Assembly (NCBI GenBank): GCA_946887105.1
Contig: CAMPKJ010000216.1
Location: 1 to 8,445 of the forward strand
DNA from: an uncultured Acidobacteriota bacterium
GTDB taxonomy: Bacteria; Acidobacteriota; Thermoanaerobaculia; Gp7-AA8
Direction of reading: 5' to 3'
DNA length: 8,445 nucleotides
The notes below the pieces were generated by a model. The model made no database searches. It saw only the letters and a program-made list of their open reading frames with translations, and had not been told where the DNA came from. Below are positions 1-8,000 of this stretch, one piece after another. Each line of letters begins with the position of its first letter. The stretch's first letter is position 1. The position numbers and the translations under genes were made by a program.

Positions 1-1
1 C

Positions 2-1280
2 GATGCGCCGCTGCTCGTGTTCACGCACGACGCCGCGGCATGGGACGACGACGCGATCCGCGTGCGCCCCGGCGCCGCGTTCCGCGAGCGCGGCAGGAAC
101 GAGTACGAGCTGCATCCCGCGAATGCGGGCGATTACGTCGCGCTGCTGCGTGCGCTCGACGAGCGCGGCATCCGTCCCGGATCGATCGTCCACGCGTGGC
201 CGGCCGATCCCTTCGCCACCGACGGCGTCGAGGCGCAGTTGCGCCATGGACTCGAGTCGATGTTCCACCTCACGCGCGCGCTCGTTGCGCGGCGCGAGAA
301 GGACATCCGCCTGCTGTACGTCTTCACCGAGGAATCGCTCGACGCGGAGCCGCTCCACGCCGCGATGGCGGGCTTTTTTCGCAGCGTCAATCACGAAACG
401 CCGGGTCTGGTCTGCCGCACGCTGGCGCTCGAGCCGGGTGCGAACGTCGCCGATGCCGTGCGCCGCGAGCTTGCCCCGGAACGCTTCGAAGAGCGACACG
501 TCGAGATCCGTCATCGCGCTGGGCAGCGCTGGGTGATGGATCTGCAGCGTGTCGACCTAGCGGCGGAGGCTCCGCCGCTGAAGCAGGGCGGCGTTTATCT
601 GATCACCGGCGGCGCCGGCGGTCTCGGACTGGTGTTCGCGAAGCATCTGGCCGAGCAGTGGAACGCGCGCGTGATCCTGGCCGGACGCTCCGCGCTCAGC
701 GACGAAAAAGCGGCTCTCGTGCGCGCCATCGCCGGCGATGTTCGTTACGAGCGCTGCGACCTCACCTCGCGAGCGGACGTCGATTCGCTGATCGCATCGA
801 TCAAGTCGCGCCACGGCCGCATCGACGGCATCGTGCACGCCGCCGGCATTGCCCGGAACGCCTATCTCCGCGACAAGACGCGCGAACAGCTCGACGCCGT
901 GATCGCGCCGAAGGTCTTCGGCGCCATCCATCTGCACGAGGCCACGGGCAACGAGCGGCTCGACTTCTTCGCGCTGTTCTCATCGATCTCCGCGGTGGTC
1001 GAGATCGTCGGGCAGTCCGACTACTCCTTCGCCAATCGCTTCCTCGATGCCTTCGCCGCGTGGCGCAACCGCCGCGGTTTCGGCAGGACGCTGTCGATCG
1101 ACTGGCCGCTCTGGAAAGACGGCGGCATGCACGTCGACCGCGAGAGCGAGGCCTATCTGCAGTCGTCGATGGGCATGGAGCTTTTCGCATCCGAGGCGGG
1201 AGGCGAAGAGCTCGAACGCATGCTCGGCTCGGATGAAAGCCAGCTGCTGGTCGTGGCCGGCGACGCGCGCAAGATCGAGC
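2..1280 (+). other. Ketoreductase (KR) domain, structural plus catalytic halves, first gene
   Basis: This domain reduces the beta-keto group of the ACP-bound chain with NADPH. Residues 1-195 look like the degenerate structural Rossmann half seen in PKS KRs, including GFFRSVNHETPGL. The catalytic half carries the nucleotide loop TGGAGGLG at residues 202-209 and a complete active site: Lys304, Ser328, Tyr341 and Asn345. The spacings (24 between Lys and Ser, 13 between Ser and Tyr) are usual for PKS KRs. It ends with the WPLWKDGGM motif common in trans-AT KRs. After HAAG the sequence is I-A-R-N, so the Asp that marks B-type KRs is Asn here; this suggests A-type stereochemistry, but trans-AT KRs are harder to predict. 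Any DH belonging to the same module would lie upstream, outside the window. Confidence 0.93.
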
Positions 1281-4200
1281 GCGCGCTGGTGAAAACGCGT
1301 CCGCGCCGCGCCGCCCCACCGCCACCGATGGTCGAGGACGACTTCAGCGCCTTCCGGAACGAGATGCTGCAGAAGGTGTCGACGTTCCTGGAGATGGAGC
1401 CGGCGCAGGTCGAGCCCGAGACCGAGCTGATGGCGTACGGCGTCGACTCGATCAACTCCACGGCGCTCACGAACGAGATCAATCGCGACTACGACCTCGA
1501 GCTGCCGCCGTCGGTGCTCTTCGAATATCCGACCGTGGCGTCATTCTCGCGGCACGTGTACGAAACCGTGCGCCGCGAGCACGTCGATGAAACCGCGCGG
1601 CTGCCGATCCGGCGCGTTGCCGTTCCGGCCGCGGAACATCCGCCGGAGCTCCTCCCGCTCACGCACGGCCAGCGCGCGCTCTGGTTCCTGCACCAGCTCG
1701 CGCCGGAGAGCTGCGCGTACCACATCGCCATGCCGTTCCGGATCGTGTCGCCGCTCGACGTCGAGGTCTTCCGCGACAGCTTCCAGCTGCTCGTCAATCG
1801 CCATCCCGCGCTGCGCACCGGCTTCCGCTCGCGCGGAGGCGAACCGGTGCAGGAGGTCCACGCGAGTGGCGCGGTCGCCTTCGAAACGTACGACGCGAGT
1901 GGCTGGAGCGACGAAACGCTGCACGCCGCCGTGCGCGCCGCGTACGAGAAACCGTTCGATCTCGAAGCGCCGGCGCTGTTGCGCGTGGCGCTGTTCACCA
2001 GAGCGGCGAGCGATCACGTCTGCCTCATCACCGTCCATCACATCGTGTCCGACGCCTGGTCGATCTGGACGCTGATGCGCGAGCTCGGCGAGTGTCATGC
2101 GGCGCTGCTCGCCGGCCGCGAGGCCGTGCTCCCGCCGCTCGAAGCCACGTACGGCGATTTCCTGGCGGCGCAGGGGAGCATGCTCCGTTCGAGCGAAGGT
2201 GCGGCGCACGGCCAGTACTGGCAACGCACGCTCGCGGGCGAGCTGCCGGTCCTCAACCTGCCCATCGATCGCGCGCGTCCGAAAGCGCAGACATTCGACG
2301 GGGCGTCGCAGCACTTCGTTCTGAGCGAAGACCTGAGCGCGCGCGTGGTCGCGCTCGCGGCCAGCGAACGAGCCACGCCGTTCATGATCCTGCTCGCCGC
2401 GTATCAGGTGCTGCTGCATCGCTACAGCGGCGACGGCGTGGTGATGGTCGGCTCGCCGGCGTCGGGACGCGCGGAGGCGAGGTTCAATGATGTGATCGGC
2501 TACTTCGTCAATCCGGTCGTGCTGCGCGGCGACCTCTCCGCCGATCCGGCGTTCCGCGATTTCCTGCAGCAGACCCGCGGCACGGTCCTCGAGGCGCTGC
2601 AGCATCAGAGCTATCCCTTCCCGCTGCTCGTCGAGCTGCTGGGCCCCGATCGCTACAACGGGCGCACGCCGCTGTTCCAGGCCGAGCTGGTCTTTCAGAA
2701 GGCGCAGGGCCGCGGCGATCTGATGACGTTCCTCTCGCACGATCCCACGCTCCGCACGCAGCTCGGCGGACTGGAACTGATGTCGTACCCGTTCGCGCAG
2801 CAGGAGGGGCAGTTCGATCTCACGCTGGAGTTGATGGAGATCGGGCGCTCGTTCTCCGGCTCGCTCAAGTACAACCGCGACCTCTTCACGCCGGACACCA
2901 TCGAGCGGATGTCGGGCCACTTCCGCGCGCTGCTCGAAGCGATCGTGAGTGTCCCTGACGCACGCATCTCCGAGCTGGCGCTGATCACGGAGCGCGAGCG
3001 CAAAGTCATCCGCGACGATTGGAATCGCACCGCGACGCCGTGTTCGAAGACGCCGATGCACCGCCTCTTCGAGGAACAGGTGCGCCGTCATCCCGAGAAG
3101 CCTGCCGTCCGATTCGGCGATGACCATCTGACGTATCGCGAGCTCAACGCGCGCGCGAATCGCCTGGCCCGTCATCTGCGCGATGCCGGCGTCGATGCCG
3201 AGAGCATCGCCGGCATTCATCTGCCGCGCTCCCTCGATCTGCTGGTGGGCCTGCTGGCGGTCATGAAAGCGGGCGGCGCGTACATCCCGATGGATCCGTC
3301 CTATCCGGCGGCGCGACTCGAGCGGATGCTGGAACACGCCGCGCCGCGCGTGCTGGTCACGCGCAGTGATGCGCCGCGGCTGGACGCGCACGGCGCGTTG
3401 GTGATCGCCATCGACGACGAAGCCGCGCGCATCGATGCGCAGTCGCCGGAAAATCTCGACGTCGATCCGGCGCCGGAGAGCGCCGCGTACGTGATCTACA
3501 CCTCCGGCTCGACGGGCGATCCGAAAGGGGTGCTCGTCCCGCACGGCGCGCTCACGAATTTCCTCGGCGCGATGCAGTCCCGGCTCGGCTTCGAGGAAAC
3601 CGCGCACCTCCTTTCGGTGACGACGGTCTCGTTCGACATCGCCGCGCTCGAGCTCTATCTGCCGCTCATTTGCGGCGCGTCGCTCACCATCGCCGGCAGC
3701 GATGCCGCCGCGGACGGCGCGTCGCTGATGGAGCTGCTGGCGCGGGGCGGCATCACCGCCATGCAGGCCACGCCCGCGACCTGGCAGATGCTGCTCGCCT
3801 CCGGCTGGAAAGGCGCGCCCGGTCTCACCATCTATTGCGGCGGGGAAGCACTCCCGCGCGCGCTCGCGGAACAGCTGCTCGATCGCGGCGCCGCGGTGTG
3901 GAATCTCTACGGACCGACCGAGACGACGATCTGGTCATCCCTCGCGCGCGTCACGCGCGGCCTGCATCCGCGCCTCGCAGTCGCCTCGATCGGGCGGCCG
4001 ATCGACAACACCACGCTCTACGTGCTCGATCGCAGCCTGGCGCTCGTGCCGCCGGGCGTGGTGGGCGATCTCTACATCGGCGGCGATGGTCTCGCGCGCG
4101 GATATGTCCATCGTCCCGATCTCACCGCCGAGCGATTCGTGGCCGATCCGTTCGGCAGCGGCGGCCGTCTCTATCGCACGGGCGATCTCGCGCGCTATCT

Positions 4201-4894
4201 CCCCGACGGCCAGATCGAGTTCGCCGGCCGCGGCGATCAGCAGCTGAAGATCCGCGGCTTCCGCATCGAGCTCGGCGAGATCGAGGCGGCGCTGCGCAAA
4301 CACGAGGGCATCGCCGAGCCGGTCGTGGTCGCGCGCGGAAACGGTGCCGCCAAAACACTGGTGGCGTACTTCACCGCACGCGCCGGATTCGACCCGCGGC
4401 CGAAGGAGCTGCGCGAGCGTTTGAGCGTCACGTTGCCGGAGTACATGGTGCCATCGGCGTTCGTGAAGCTCGACAAGCTGCCGCTCACGCTGAACAACAA
4501 GGTCGACCGCAGAGCGCTCCCCGATCCCGATCGCTCGTCCTTCACCATCGATAGCGCGTACGTGGCGCCGGCCACGCGGACGCAGCAAGAGCTGGCGGAA
4601 TTGTGGACCGGGTTGCTGGCGTGCGACCGCATCGGCATCCACGACCGCTTCTTCGACATCGGCGGCAACTCGATGCTGGCCGCGAAGCTGGTCTTCCAGA
4701 TCCACGACCGTTTCGGCGTGCAGCTTCCGGTCAGCTTCCTCTTCGAATATCCGACCGTCGACGGTCTGGCACGGGCGATCGATGCGCGACGCGAGACGAA
4801 CGCGCTCGACGACGCCGAACTGCTGCGCATCTTCGATCGACTGCAGAACGACGAGCTCGACGTCGACGAAGCCCGGTTCCTGACAGGTGCATGA
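2..4894 (+). CDS. Hybrid trans-AT PKS/NRPS protein, 5'-partial (KR-ACP-C-A-PCP)
   Basis: This is a multidomain assembly-line protein in the cytoplasm. The reading frame is open from nt 2 to a TGA at 4892-4894, giving 1630 visible residues; the true start lies upstream. Residues here are counted from nt 2. Domains in order are the KR structural half (1-195), catalytic KR (about 196-430), ACP (451-523, Ser483), C (550-983, His680), A (991-1510), PCP (1520-1594, Ser1557) and a tail to 1630. It would finish one polyketide extension by ketoreduction, then condense the chain with an amino acid, probably glycine. No AT, thioesterase, epimerase or methyltransferase motif is visible. A GTG at nt 17 could serve as a start codon, but KR-like sequence continues in frame before it (DAPLLVFTHD), so I treat it as internal. 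The gene overlaps the next one by 4 nt, implying an operon. The family assignment is very secure; the product is unknown. Confidence 0.96.
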   Translation, partial: DAPLLVFTHDAAAWDDDAIRVRPGAAFRERGRNEYELHPANAGDYVALLRALDERGIRPGSIVHAWPADPFATDGVEAQLRHGLESMFHLTRALVARREKDIRLLYVFTEESLDAEPLHAAMAGFFRSVNHETPGLVCRTLALEPGANVADAVRRELAPERFEERHVEIRHRAGQRWVMDLQRVDLAAEAPPLKQGGVYLITGGAGGLGLVFAKHLAEQWNARVILAGRSALSDEKAALVRAIAGDVRYERCDLTSRADVDSLIASIKSRHGRIDGIVHAAGIARNAYLRDKTREQLDAVIAPKVFGAIHLHEATGNERLDFFALFSSISAVVEIVGQSDYSFANRFLDAFAAWRNRRGFGRTLSIDWPLWKDGGMHVDRESEAYLQSSMGMELFASEAGGEELERMLGSDESQLLVVAGDARKIERALVKTRPRRAAPPPPMVEDDFSAFRNEMLQKVSTFLEMEPAQVEPETELMAYGVDSINSTALTNEINRDYDLELPPSVLFEYPTVASFSRHVYETVRREHVDETARLPIRRVAVPAAEHPPELLPLTHGQRALWFLHQLAPESCAYHIAMPFRIVSPLDVEVFRDSFQLLVNRHPALRTGFRSRGGEPVQEVHASGAVAFETYDASGWSDETLHAAVRAAYEKPFDLEAPALLRVALFTRAASDHVCLITVHHIVSDAWSIWTLMRELGECHAALLAGREAVLPPLEATYGDFLAAQGSMLRSSEGAAHGQYWQRTLAGELPVLNLPIDRARPKAQTFDGASQHFVLSEDLSARVVALAASERATPFMILLAAYQVLLHRYSGDGVVMVGSPASGRAEARFNDVIGYFVNPVVLRGDLSADPAFRDFLQQTRGTVLEALQHQSYPFPLLVELLGPDRYNGRTPLFQAELVFQKAQGRGDLMTFLSHDPTLRTQLGGLELMSYPFAQQEGQFDLTLELMEIGRSFSGSLKYNRDLFTPDTIERMSGHFRALLEAIVSVPDARISELALITERERKVIRDDWNRTATPCSKTPMHRLFEEQVRRHPEKPAVRFGDDHLTYRELNARANRLARHLRDAGVDAESIAGIHLPRSLDLLVGLLAVMKAGGAYIPMDPSYPAARLERMLEHAAPRVLVTRSDAPRLDAHGALVIAIDDEAARIDAQSPENLDVDPAPESAAYVIYTSGSTGDPKGVLVPHGALTNFLGAMQSRLGFEETAHLLSVTTVSFDIAALELYLPLICGASLTIAGSDAAADGASLMELLARGGITAMQATPATWQMLLASGWKGAPGLTIYCGGEALPRALAEQLLDRGAAVWNLYGPTETTIWSSLARVTRGLHPRLAVASIGRPIDNTTLYVLDRSLALVPPGVVGDLYIGGDGLARGYVHRPDLTAERFVADPFGSGGRLYRTGDLARYLPDGQIEFAGRGDQQLKIRGFRIELGEIEAALRKHEGIAEPVVVARGNGAAKTLVAYFTARAGFDPRPKELRERLSVTLPEYMVPSAFVKLDKLPLTLNNKVDRRALPDPDRSSFTIDSAYVAPATRTQQELAELWTGLLACDRIGIHDRFFDIGGNSMLAAKLVFQIHDRFGVQLPVSFLFEYPTVDGLARAIDARRETNALDDAELLRIFDRLQNDELDVDEARFLTGA
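1352..1570 (+). other. Acyl carrier protein (ACP) domain
   Basis: This carrier domain holds the polyketide chain on a phosphopantetheine arm. The attachment site is Ser483 in the motif YGVDSI (codon 1448-1450), followed by a helix II/III region ending LFEYPTV. The wording TNEINRDYDLELPPSVLFEYPT is close to what is usual for trans-AT PKS ACPs. There is a single ACP. I do not see the Trp that often follows GVDS in ACPs specialised for beta-branching. A linker of about 25 residues then leads into the condensation domain, so the chain is passed within the same polypeptide. Confidence 0.93.
1649..2950 (+). other. NRPS condensation (C) domain
   Basis: This domain forms the amide bond between the upstream polyketide acyl chain and the amino acid on the downstream PCP. 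It opens with LPLTHGQRALWFLHQL (motif C1). The core catalytic motif is HHIVSDA at residues 679-685, with His680 as the catalytic His and Asp684 present; the usual Gly after Asp is Ala685. Later motifs include IGYFVNPVVLR (C5-like) and YPFPLLVELL...RTPLFQ (C6-like), then QFDLTLEL. Length of about 430 residues is normal. Its position directly after an ACP means the donor is an acyl rather than a peptidyl chain. I see no signs of a heterocyclisation domain, which would have DxxxxD in place of HHxxxD. Confidence 0.94.
2972..4531 (+). other. NRPS adenylation (A) domain, predicted glycine-activating
   Basis: This domain activates an amino acid with ATP and loads it on the PCP. Core motifs are all visible: LTYRELN (A1), KAGGAYIPMDP (A2), YTSGSTGDPKG from residue 1166 (A3), FDIAALEL (A4), NLYGPTE (A5), YIGGDGLARGY (A6), YRTGDLARYL (A7), GRGDQQLKIRGFRIELGEIE (A8), LPEYMVPSAF (A9) and NNKVDRRAL with Lys1500 (A10). 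Aligning by eye to the GrsA phenylalanine domain, the ten specificity positions are Asp1212, Ile1213, Leu1216, Gln1255, Tyr1278, Gly1280, Leu1302, Ile1310, Trp1311 and Lys1500. From general knowledge DILQLGLIWK is associated with glycine; the only difference is Tyr for Leu at the fifth position. Placement of the fifth and sixth positions relies on matching the GGEAL motif and is the least certain part. Confidence 0.93.
4559..4783 (+). other. Peptidyl carrier protein (PCP) domain
   Basis: This thiolation domain carries the activated amino acid and then the acyl-amino acid product. The phosphopantetheine site is Ser1557 in FFDIGGNSMLA (codon 4670-4672). The common form is GGHS or GGDS, so Asn before Ser is a mild variant. 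The helix III end reads SFLFEYPTVDGLARAI. It is the last catalytic-module domain of the protein, and no thioesterase or epimerase follows, so the chain must pass to a separate polypeptide, most likely the KS of the next gene. Confidence 0.94.
4784..4891 (+). other. C-terminal helical tail, possible docking element
   Basis: About 36 residues follow the PCP and end the protein. The tail is acidic and helix-prone, with a pattern of hydrophobic residues in DAELLRIFDRLQNDELDVDE. Since the chain must move from this protein's PCP to the next protein's KS, an interaction tail is expected here. The wording resembles the N-terminus of the next protein in its spacing of Leu/Ile and a Val/Leu-x-x-x-Glu turn. 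The docking role is inferred from position and composition only. Confidence 0.5.
4884..4894 (+). promoter_or_regulatory. ATGA stop-start overlap with weak ribosome-binding sequence
   Basis: The ATG at 4891 shares bases with the TGA of the previous gene at 4892. Upstream there is only a short AGGTG (4884-4888), a weak and closely spaced Shine-Dalgarno match. The overlap suggests translation of the second gene is coupled to the first, which would help keep the two partner proteins in equal amounts. This start is supported because the KS reading frame is continuous from this ATG and the helical N-terminus follows directly. Confidence 0.7.
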
Positions 4895-5001
4895 ACGTGA
4901 CGCGAAACCCGACCAAGGCGGAAGTGCTCGCGCTGATCAAGAGCGGCCAGGTGACCAAGGAAGAAGGTCTGCGCCTGTTCAAGCAGGCGACCGGCGCCCC
5001 C
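4891..5001 (+). other. N-terminal helical segment, possible docking element
   Basis: The first 37 residues precede the KS. After a basic start they form a likely helix-turn-helix, EVLALIKSGQVTKEEGLRLF, with Leu/Ile at helical spacing and a Gly turn. Short segments of this kind occur at module boundaries of trans-AT PKSs. Since the upstream protein ends in an NRPS module, this segment would be the natural partner of its C-terminal tail. The role is inferred; only the position and helical pattern are seen. Confidence 0.5.
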
Positions 5002-8000
5002 AACTCCGAGGAACTCCGAGGAACCCCGAGGAACTCCGAGGAACCGCCGAAAGGCATTGCGGTGGTCGGCATCTCCGGCCGTTTCCCCGGTGCCGCGAAC
5101 GTGCGCGAGCTCTGGCGCAATCTCGTCGACGGCAAGGACTCCATCACCGGACTGCCGGCCGATCGCTGGCCGCCCGCTGCGTCGGCGAAGAGCATCAGCA
5201 AGTGGGGCGGGTTCGTCGACGGGATCGATCGCTTCGATCCCGATTTCTTCGGCATCTCGCCGCGCGAAGCGCTGCTCATGGATCCGCAGCAGCGGCTGTT
5301 CCTGCAGGAAGCGTGGTCCTCGCTCGAAGACGCCGGCTACGCATCGGCCGATCTGCAGGGGAAGAAGTGCGGCGTCTTCGTCGGCTGCGTCACCGGCGAC
5401 TACCTGAGCCATCTGCGCAATGAAGGCGTCGAGGCCGACGCGTACAGCCTCACCGGCAACACCGCCTCCATCCTCACCGCGCGCATCTCGTACTTCCTCA
5501 ATCTCAAGGGCGCGTCGATGGCCGTCGATACGGCCTGTTCGTCGTCGCTGGTGGCGGTGCATCTTGCGTGCGAGAGCATCCGCAGCGGCGAGAGCGACAT
5601 GGCCCTGGCCGGCGGGGTGATGCTCTTCAGCACGCCCGAGTTGTTCGTGCTGGCGTCGAAGCTCAGCGGCATGCTCTCGACGAGCGACGGCCGCTGCAAG
5701 ACGTTCGACGATCGCGCCGACGGCATCGTGCTCAGCGAAGCGGTGAACGTGGTGGTGCTCAAGCCGCTCGACGCCGCAATCCGCGATGGCGATTCGATCT
5801 ACGGCGTGATCCTCGGGTCGGGGATGAATCAGGACGGCCGCACGCCCGGCATCACCGTGCCGAGCGCGTTCGCGCAGACCGCGCTCGAATCGGAGGTCTA
5901 CGCGAAGGCGAACGTCGACCCGTCCACGATCGGATACGTCGAAGCGCACGGCACCGGCACGAAGCTCGGCGATCCGATCGAGCTCGAAGCACTCACGGAA
6001 GCGTTCCGCAGGTACACCGGCAAACGAACGTACTGCGCCATCGGATCGGTGAAGACGAACATCGGCCACGCACAGATCGCCGCCGGGATCACCGGCCTCA
6101 CCAAAGTGCTGCTGGCGCTGAAGCACAAGACCATTCCGGCCAGCCTGCACCTGCAGCAGCAGAGCGAGCACATCGACTTCGCCAACAGTCCGTTCTACGT
6201 GCCGACGCGCACGGAGCCGTGGCAGGCCAATGGACATCCGCGCCGCGCCGCCATCAGCTCGTTCGGCTTCAGCGGCACGAACGTACATATGGTGCTCGAA
6301 GAGTACGCGGCCGATGCGCGTCCCGCGGAAACGCATGACGGGGATGTCTTCGTGCTTTCGGCGAAGAACAGGAGCCGTCTCACCGCGTACGCCCGACGCA
6401 TGCTCGAGTTTCTCGACGCCGAGCCGGACCTCTCGCTCGCCGATCTCGCATACACGCTGCGCGTCGGCCGCGACGCCATGCCCGAGCGGTTGGAGATCGC
6501 GTTCCACGATCGCGACGAGCTGCGCGAAAAACTGACGACGTTCATCCGCAACGGCGCCCTTCCTCCTCCGAGGAACCCCGAGGAACTCCGAGGAACCCCG
6601 AGGAACTCGCCCAAACGCATCTCCCTCCCGACGTATCCATTCGCCGAAGAGCGCTACTGGCCCGAGTCGCGGAGCATGCATCCGCTGCTCGCGCGCAAAG
6701 TGGACGCGAACCGATTCTTGAATTCGTTCGCGGCCACGGACGTCTTCCTGGCCGACCATCTCGTGGCCGGCAAGCCGACGCTGCTCGGCGTTTCGCATCT
6801 GGAGATGGCGGTCGCCGCCGCCGAGCTGGCCGGCCTCGGCACGATCCGCAGGCTCACCAACATCGCCTGGGTGCGCCCGATCGTCGTCACCGGCGCGCCG
6901 AAAGACATCGACCTCGTGCTGCGCCGCGACGGCGATGCGTTCGCGTACGAAGTGCGCGGCGAGGATCAGCTCTATTCGCAGGGCCGTCTCGTGCCGGGCG
7001 CGGTCGAGTCGCCGCAACGCGTCGACGTCGACGCCATTCGCGCGCGCTGCCCGCGCGTGCTGACCGCGGACGATTGCTACCGCGCCTTCGATCGCAGCGA
7101 TCTCGTTTACGGTCCCGGCCTGCGCACGCTGCAAATGCTGCACGCCGGCGCGCACGAATCACTGAGTTTGCTCGAGCTTCCGCCGCAGCTGCGTGCCGGG
7201 CATCCACGCTACGTGCTCCATCCATCGCTGATGGACGGGGCGCTGCAAACGCTCCTCGGATTCATCACCGATCCCGATTCCGGCGAGAACCTCTACATCC
7301 CGTACTCGCTGCGCGAGCTGGAGATCTTCGCGCCGCTGACCGCGCGCTGCTACGCGCACGCCACGTTCGCCGGCGAAGCCGATCGCGCGGAGTTCGGCGA
7401 GAAGCGGATGAACGTCGACATCCTGGCCGAGGATGGGACGCTGCTGGCGCAGCTGCACGACCTCTTCTATCGCCCGTACGGACGCGATGCGAAAACGGAA
7501 CGCCTCTTCGTCCGCGACGTCTGGAAGGAGACGGCGCACGTCGCGGAAGCGGCCGCGATGCATCCCGATGCGGTCGTGCACCGCTGGTCGCGCGGCGACG
7601 ATCCGATGACCGTGATCGAGCGCGCGCAGACGCTGTTGCGCGAGCAGAAGGATGCGCGGCTGCTGATCGTGTCGATCGACGCCGGCGACGTCGATCCGCA
7701 CTTCGAGGGCTTCAGCGCGCTCGTGAAGACGTTGCCGCTCGAACATCCGCGGGTGTCCGGCAAGATCGTCACGCTTGCGACCGCGGACGACTTCGATCGC
7801 GTCCTCGCCGCGGAGTCGCATTCCGATGACGTGGACGTGCGCTACGAGAACGGACGCCGCTTCGTGCGTGTCGCCGAGGAGATCGAAGGTGCCGCTGGAG
7901 CACCGATTGCGCTGCGGCAGGGCGGCGTTTGCCTGATCACCGGCGGCGCGGGCGCTCTGGGGCTCCTCTTCGCGGAACACCTGCAGAAGCGTTTCGGCGC

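Noticed and set aside
17..19. GTG as the start of the first gene
   Set aside because: The frame is open to the window edge and KR-like sequence continues upstream of it; the protein clearly starts outside the window.
1541..3607. 688-codon antisense open frame
   Set aside because: It lies fully opposite the C and A domains, has low-complexity Arg/Ala/Glu-rich translation and no recognisable motif; expected from GC-rich coding DNA.
4784..4894. Terminal thioesterase or epimerase after the PCP
   Set aside because: Only about 36 residues follow the PCP, with no GxSxG or condensation-like motif.
5001..5045. CRISPR-like or regulatory repeat array
   Set aside because: Units are contiguous 10-mers with no spacers, and the array is translated in frame within a PKS gene.
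4887..5423. Small + strand open frame at the gene junction
   Set aside because: Out of frame with the KS, which has full catalytic motifs in the frame starting at 4891.
6307..6660. Embedded acyltransferase between KS and DH
   Set aside because: The interval is too short and lacks a GHSxG motif; it matches the post-KS linker of AT-less modules.
4237..7155. 972-codon antisense open frame spanning both genes
   Set aside because: Opposite well-supported A, PCP, KS and DH domains; composition is a mirror of the sense codons, and it crosses the repeat arrays, whose reverse strand is also open.
7471..7900. Enoylreductase or methyltransferase between DH and KR of the second gene
   Set aside because: The interval fits only the KR structural half; no nucleotide-binding or SAM-binding motif was seen there.
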